Part shown: piece after piece, positions 61,110 through 64,000 of the stretch | Layout: each line of letters starts with the position of its first letter | Numbering within the stretch: position 1 is the stretch's first letter | DNA from: Panorpa germanica | Taxonomy: Eukaryota; Arthropoda; Insecta; Mecoptera; Panorpidae | Direction of reading: 5' to 3' | Assembly: GCA_963678705.1 (NCBI GenBank) | Contig: OY783215.1 | Span: forward strand, 12,815,740-12,879,739 | DNA: 64,000 nt | Program-made: the position numbers and the translations under genes | The notes under the pieces: model-generated | Seen by the model: only the letters and a program-made list of their open reading frames with translations | Databases searched by the model: none | Told to the model about the DNA's origin: nothing

Positions 61110-62527
61110 ATTGACTGTCAAACACATATCAACTTTTTGATTTGAAACGTCTAACTTAATCTTATGAGAGATGAAATTATACACTAGGGTAGCATTAATT
61201 TTTTAAGAACACATTTACTATTGTGAGAAATTAAAAAATCTGCACTAATACCCACTTACAGAGGCGTAACTAGGCATTTAGGGGCATTTACTCCTTGTTT
61301 TGGGATACATACGTGTTAGAATTAAAAAAGAAAGATATTTTAAATTGTTATATTTGGAATACAACACGGTGAAGTTCTATTTTCTTTTTAATTTGTTTAA
61401 AAAACATTTTCCTTTACCCTCCAAAATTTTTCCAAAATTCTGTCGAGAGATTTTTGTGTATAATAGAAAATAGTTTGACGGACACGGTTTTTTACTAGTT
61501 TCAAATGGGAGGTGAGCCTGAAAATAGCTACCTTTGTTATTAATTATCTCGGATTCTAAACGGTCAAAAATTCTGAAACTTACTCTTAGCTTATAAACAA
61601 AAATTTTAAAAAAATTTCTTAGTATACCTTAAATATATTAGTACTCTGTATTGGGTATTTAAAGGAATTTCGTATATGAATACCCTTGTATTCATAATCC
61701 TGTTTATTGACATTTAATTAATTTAAAGAAATATATATTGCAAACATAATTGGAAACCATGACATTTAAAATGTCATCCTATAATGAATTAAATAAGTAA
61801 ATTGCTCATAATTACATTGTTTCACTTTTGATTTAATAAACCTATAAAATAATGGAGACAACCTGTCTACAAGACCTTTATTTAGTGCAACAACAAATTC
61901 TTTACTGATACAAATCTGTAGTAAGTCTTGTGGTAACATAACCTCACTTTTTCGTACGTGCTTATTAAATTTTAATCTTGTTTCAATGAATCCATATTTA
62001 ATCTGGCTGACATTTACTTATAACGCTCTACATTTATATTTATGTGTTATAATATTTTAGTTTATATTCAAAAATATTGGATATGATTAAAATAACTGAA
62101 ATTTACAGCACGAATTTATCGTGATCTTCTCTTAAAATATAATAAGTTTATAGTTGCTCAAGATAAATTGCGGAGTACCATAAACAACAAGGAACCTTGT
62201 TTAATTTAAGTGTTTATTATATATAATTACAAAAGGAATACAGCTTTCGGTGACTTCAAGCTGATTGTATCAAGAAGGCGATTTTCTTCTAAAGTTTACT
62301 GGAAACTGGTAGAGTAATAAATTACGATTAAGAAATTTAAATGCATTTGTTGTTTACTGATGATCAAAGTTTGGCATTTTGTTACCGACTTGAACGAGAT
62401 AACATCATAAGAGAAGTAGGTCTCATTGTGATTTACTGCAAATAATAGGCATAATTTTGTAATAATAAATATAGTATGTATTACATGCAATCTTTCATCG
62501 TTTTTAAAATTTCTATAAAACCTCAAA
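61110..62527. other. AT-rich intergenic DNA, no gene seen
   Basis: No exon, RNA gene or clear repeat could be supported. Confidence 0.45.
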
Positions 62528-62941
62528 AGTTTAATTTTTTTAATAACTCGCTATATTTTAAGAGATATTAGTAATTAAAATAATCATTTTTTCCCTTTAA
62601 TTATTAAAGGGATCCAACGTTATAGAAAATTCCAATAAATGTAACGTCACTAAGCTGCCATCTTTTTTATTCAACGGACCGTAAAAGAGACATCATACTT
62701 AACAGAGAACTCTTATACATATAACAAATAACTAACCTTATCCCTTAATAGTCCAACATGTTACGTCATAAATATGGCCGACATCTGTAGGGTTAAAACT
62801 ATAATTCAAAATTGTAATTGCTATATCTCCGTCAACATTTAGATATTTAATAAAATAAAAACGCCAATATACAGTTATTTACATCTATTTCAATCAACAA
62901 TTAAAAAATCAACCGTTAAAAAATGAGTTCACAAATCCATT
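62528..62941. mobile_element. MITE, AATGGGCTTGTGTCC family, copy E (diverged)
   Basis: The interior landmarks of the family are present (TTAATTATTAAAGGGATCCA, ATCTCCGTCAACATTTAGAT, CAATCAACAATT). The right end reads GAGTTCACAAATCCATT, a diverged form of the terminal repeat. The left ~20-30 bp are unclear. Confidence 0.6.
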
Positions 62942-63378
62942 GAGCGAATTTTGCAAGAGTCGGTCCACAGCTCTTTTTCAACAAAAATTTTGGAATATTT
63001 GTGAATTCATTGTTCTCCTTTGAAATTTTATATTGTATGTACTCAAGTCATAGAAGCTGGAGTGACCTCTCAGAGAATCAATTATGGGATAGAATTAAAT
63101 TTATGCGAACCAAAAAAGAAAGCTAAAGATATTTAAGATCAACTAAAAAATTGTAAATATGAATCAATTCAAAGTCCTATTTAATCATACCACTCAGGAT
63201 CTCCCAGAAATGTAACTTTTTCGCTACGTTCAATAATTATTTTCACTTTTATGCTGTCTTATCTAACGTATTTATTACTCTATTATGTAAGATGAAACAA
63301 CGTTCTTTTAACAACCACAACTTTTTATAAATCAAAATGAAACTTTTTGCAGTACCACAAGTATGTGTTTGCTTATTA
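62942..63378. other. Intergenic DNA, no gene seen
   Basis: No feature could be supported. Confidence 0.45.
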
Positions 63379-63842
63379 GGCCCTCCGCACATGGGGCAAC
63401 TGGTTGCAAACCTTAACCTCGAATCTGCCCGAACTGACTGAGAATGGAACTGTGTTGTTAGTGAGAGAATAGAATGAACGTGTATACGAGTGAGAGAAGT
63501 CGAGCCGTGTATCGTGACTCTTTAGAATTTTTAACAAAACCGTAATAGGGGATTTTATTATGTCGTATTTGTTTGTATGTATGTATTTAAATACTTATCA
63601 ATAGTATTCGTAAACTTCTCTGTTGATGATGTCATCATCAAAAGCATGCAACCAACCATGCCCTGTGACCGAGAAATAGACTCGCTGCAAACATACTCAA
63701 AGCCAGTTTGAAAACGTGCCGTGTTTTTTCTCTCACTCGTATACACGTTCGTTCTCTCACTAACAACACAGTTGCAATCACATTCGGTTCGGGAAGATTC
63801 GGGGCTAAGGTTTGAAACCAGTCGCCTCGTGTCCGGAGGACC
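63379..63842. mobile_element. PIF/Harbinger-like foldback MITE
   Basis: Long inverted arms start GGCCCTCCGCACATGGGGCA on the left and, read in reverse, GGTCCTCCGGACACGAGGCG on the right. They remain similar for about 120 bp (including TGTTGTTAGTGAGAGAA and CGTGTATACGAGTGAGAGA). TTA flanks both ends, the 3-bp duplication typical of PIF/Harbinger. The centre of about 220 bp is non-coding. Confidence 0.7.
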
Positions 63843-64000
63843 TTAGGAAACGAATAAACGGATTTGTCTGGATTTTAATTTTTAATCGAGATATGTTTTT
63901 AGTCTCAACTTTTACTAGTTAGAATTATATTCTATTTTGTGATATTATTATAATTTTTAATAATAGAATTTAAGTTATATCTTTGAGCATTTCAGATCTT

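Noticed and set aside
1..64000. CRISPR arrays, bacterial operons and riboswitches
   Set aside because: The DNA is eukaryotic with spliced genes. The regular repeats found are minisatellites, MITEs and duplicated exons, without the repeat-spacer pattern of CRISPR.

Overview
The window looks like nuclear DNA of an insect. It is very AT-rich, has small introns with GT-AG ends, one eukaryotic initiator tRNA gene, a copia-type retrotransposon primed by an internal part of that tRNA, many short inverted-repeat transposons, and two tandem zucchini (piRNA pathway) genes. I cannot settle the order. The gene models below were built by hand by joining reading frames at GT-AG junctions with consistent phase. 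They are predictions without transcript support.

Layout. About 1-15,970 has no gene that I can support and holds non-autonomous DNA transposons, a SINE fragment and minisatellites. 15,974-20,304 carries two tandem minus-strand zucchini/PLD6-like genes with the same three-exon structure. 21,576-25,389 is a head-to-head pair: NOP9 (minus) and TSR3 (plus), both small-subunit ribosome biogenesis factors sharing a 636-bp intergenic region. 25,886-32,478 holds three related genes (two minus, one plus) for small charged, probably nuclear, proteins of a family I do not recognise. They share a two-exon C-terminal module. The middle one has a row of six 93-bp phase-0 exons made by tandem duplication. 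32,479-55,870 is gene-poor: a likely signal-peptide first exon at 38,578, an initiator tRNA-Met gene at 43,802, a few orphan reading frames and several MITE families. 55,873-60,235 is one copia-type element with 268-bp LTRs that look identical, a 5-bp target duplication and an intact 1,253-codon gag-pol frame that lacks the core of the reverse transcriptase. The remainder to 64,000 holds further MITEs, including a PIF/Harbinger-like foldback near the right end.

How the parts relate. The NOP9/TSR3 pair suggests co-expression for 40S maturation. The zucchini pair belongs to the piRNA pathway that restrains transposons, in a window dense with transposons. The initiator tRNA supplies the sequence that the copia element uses as primer-binding complement. 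The strongest candidates for something undescribed are the three-gene family with the multiplied exon and the recently inserted, RT-deleted copia element.
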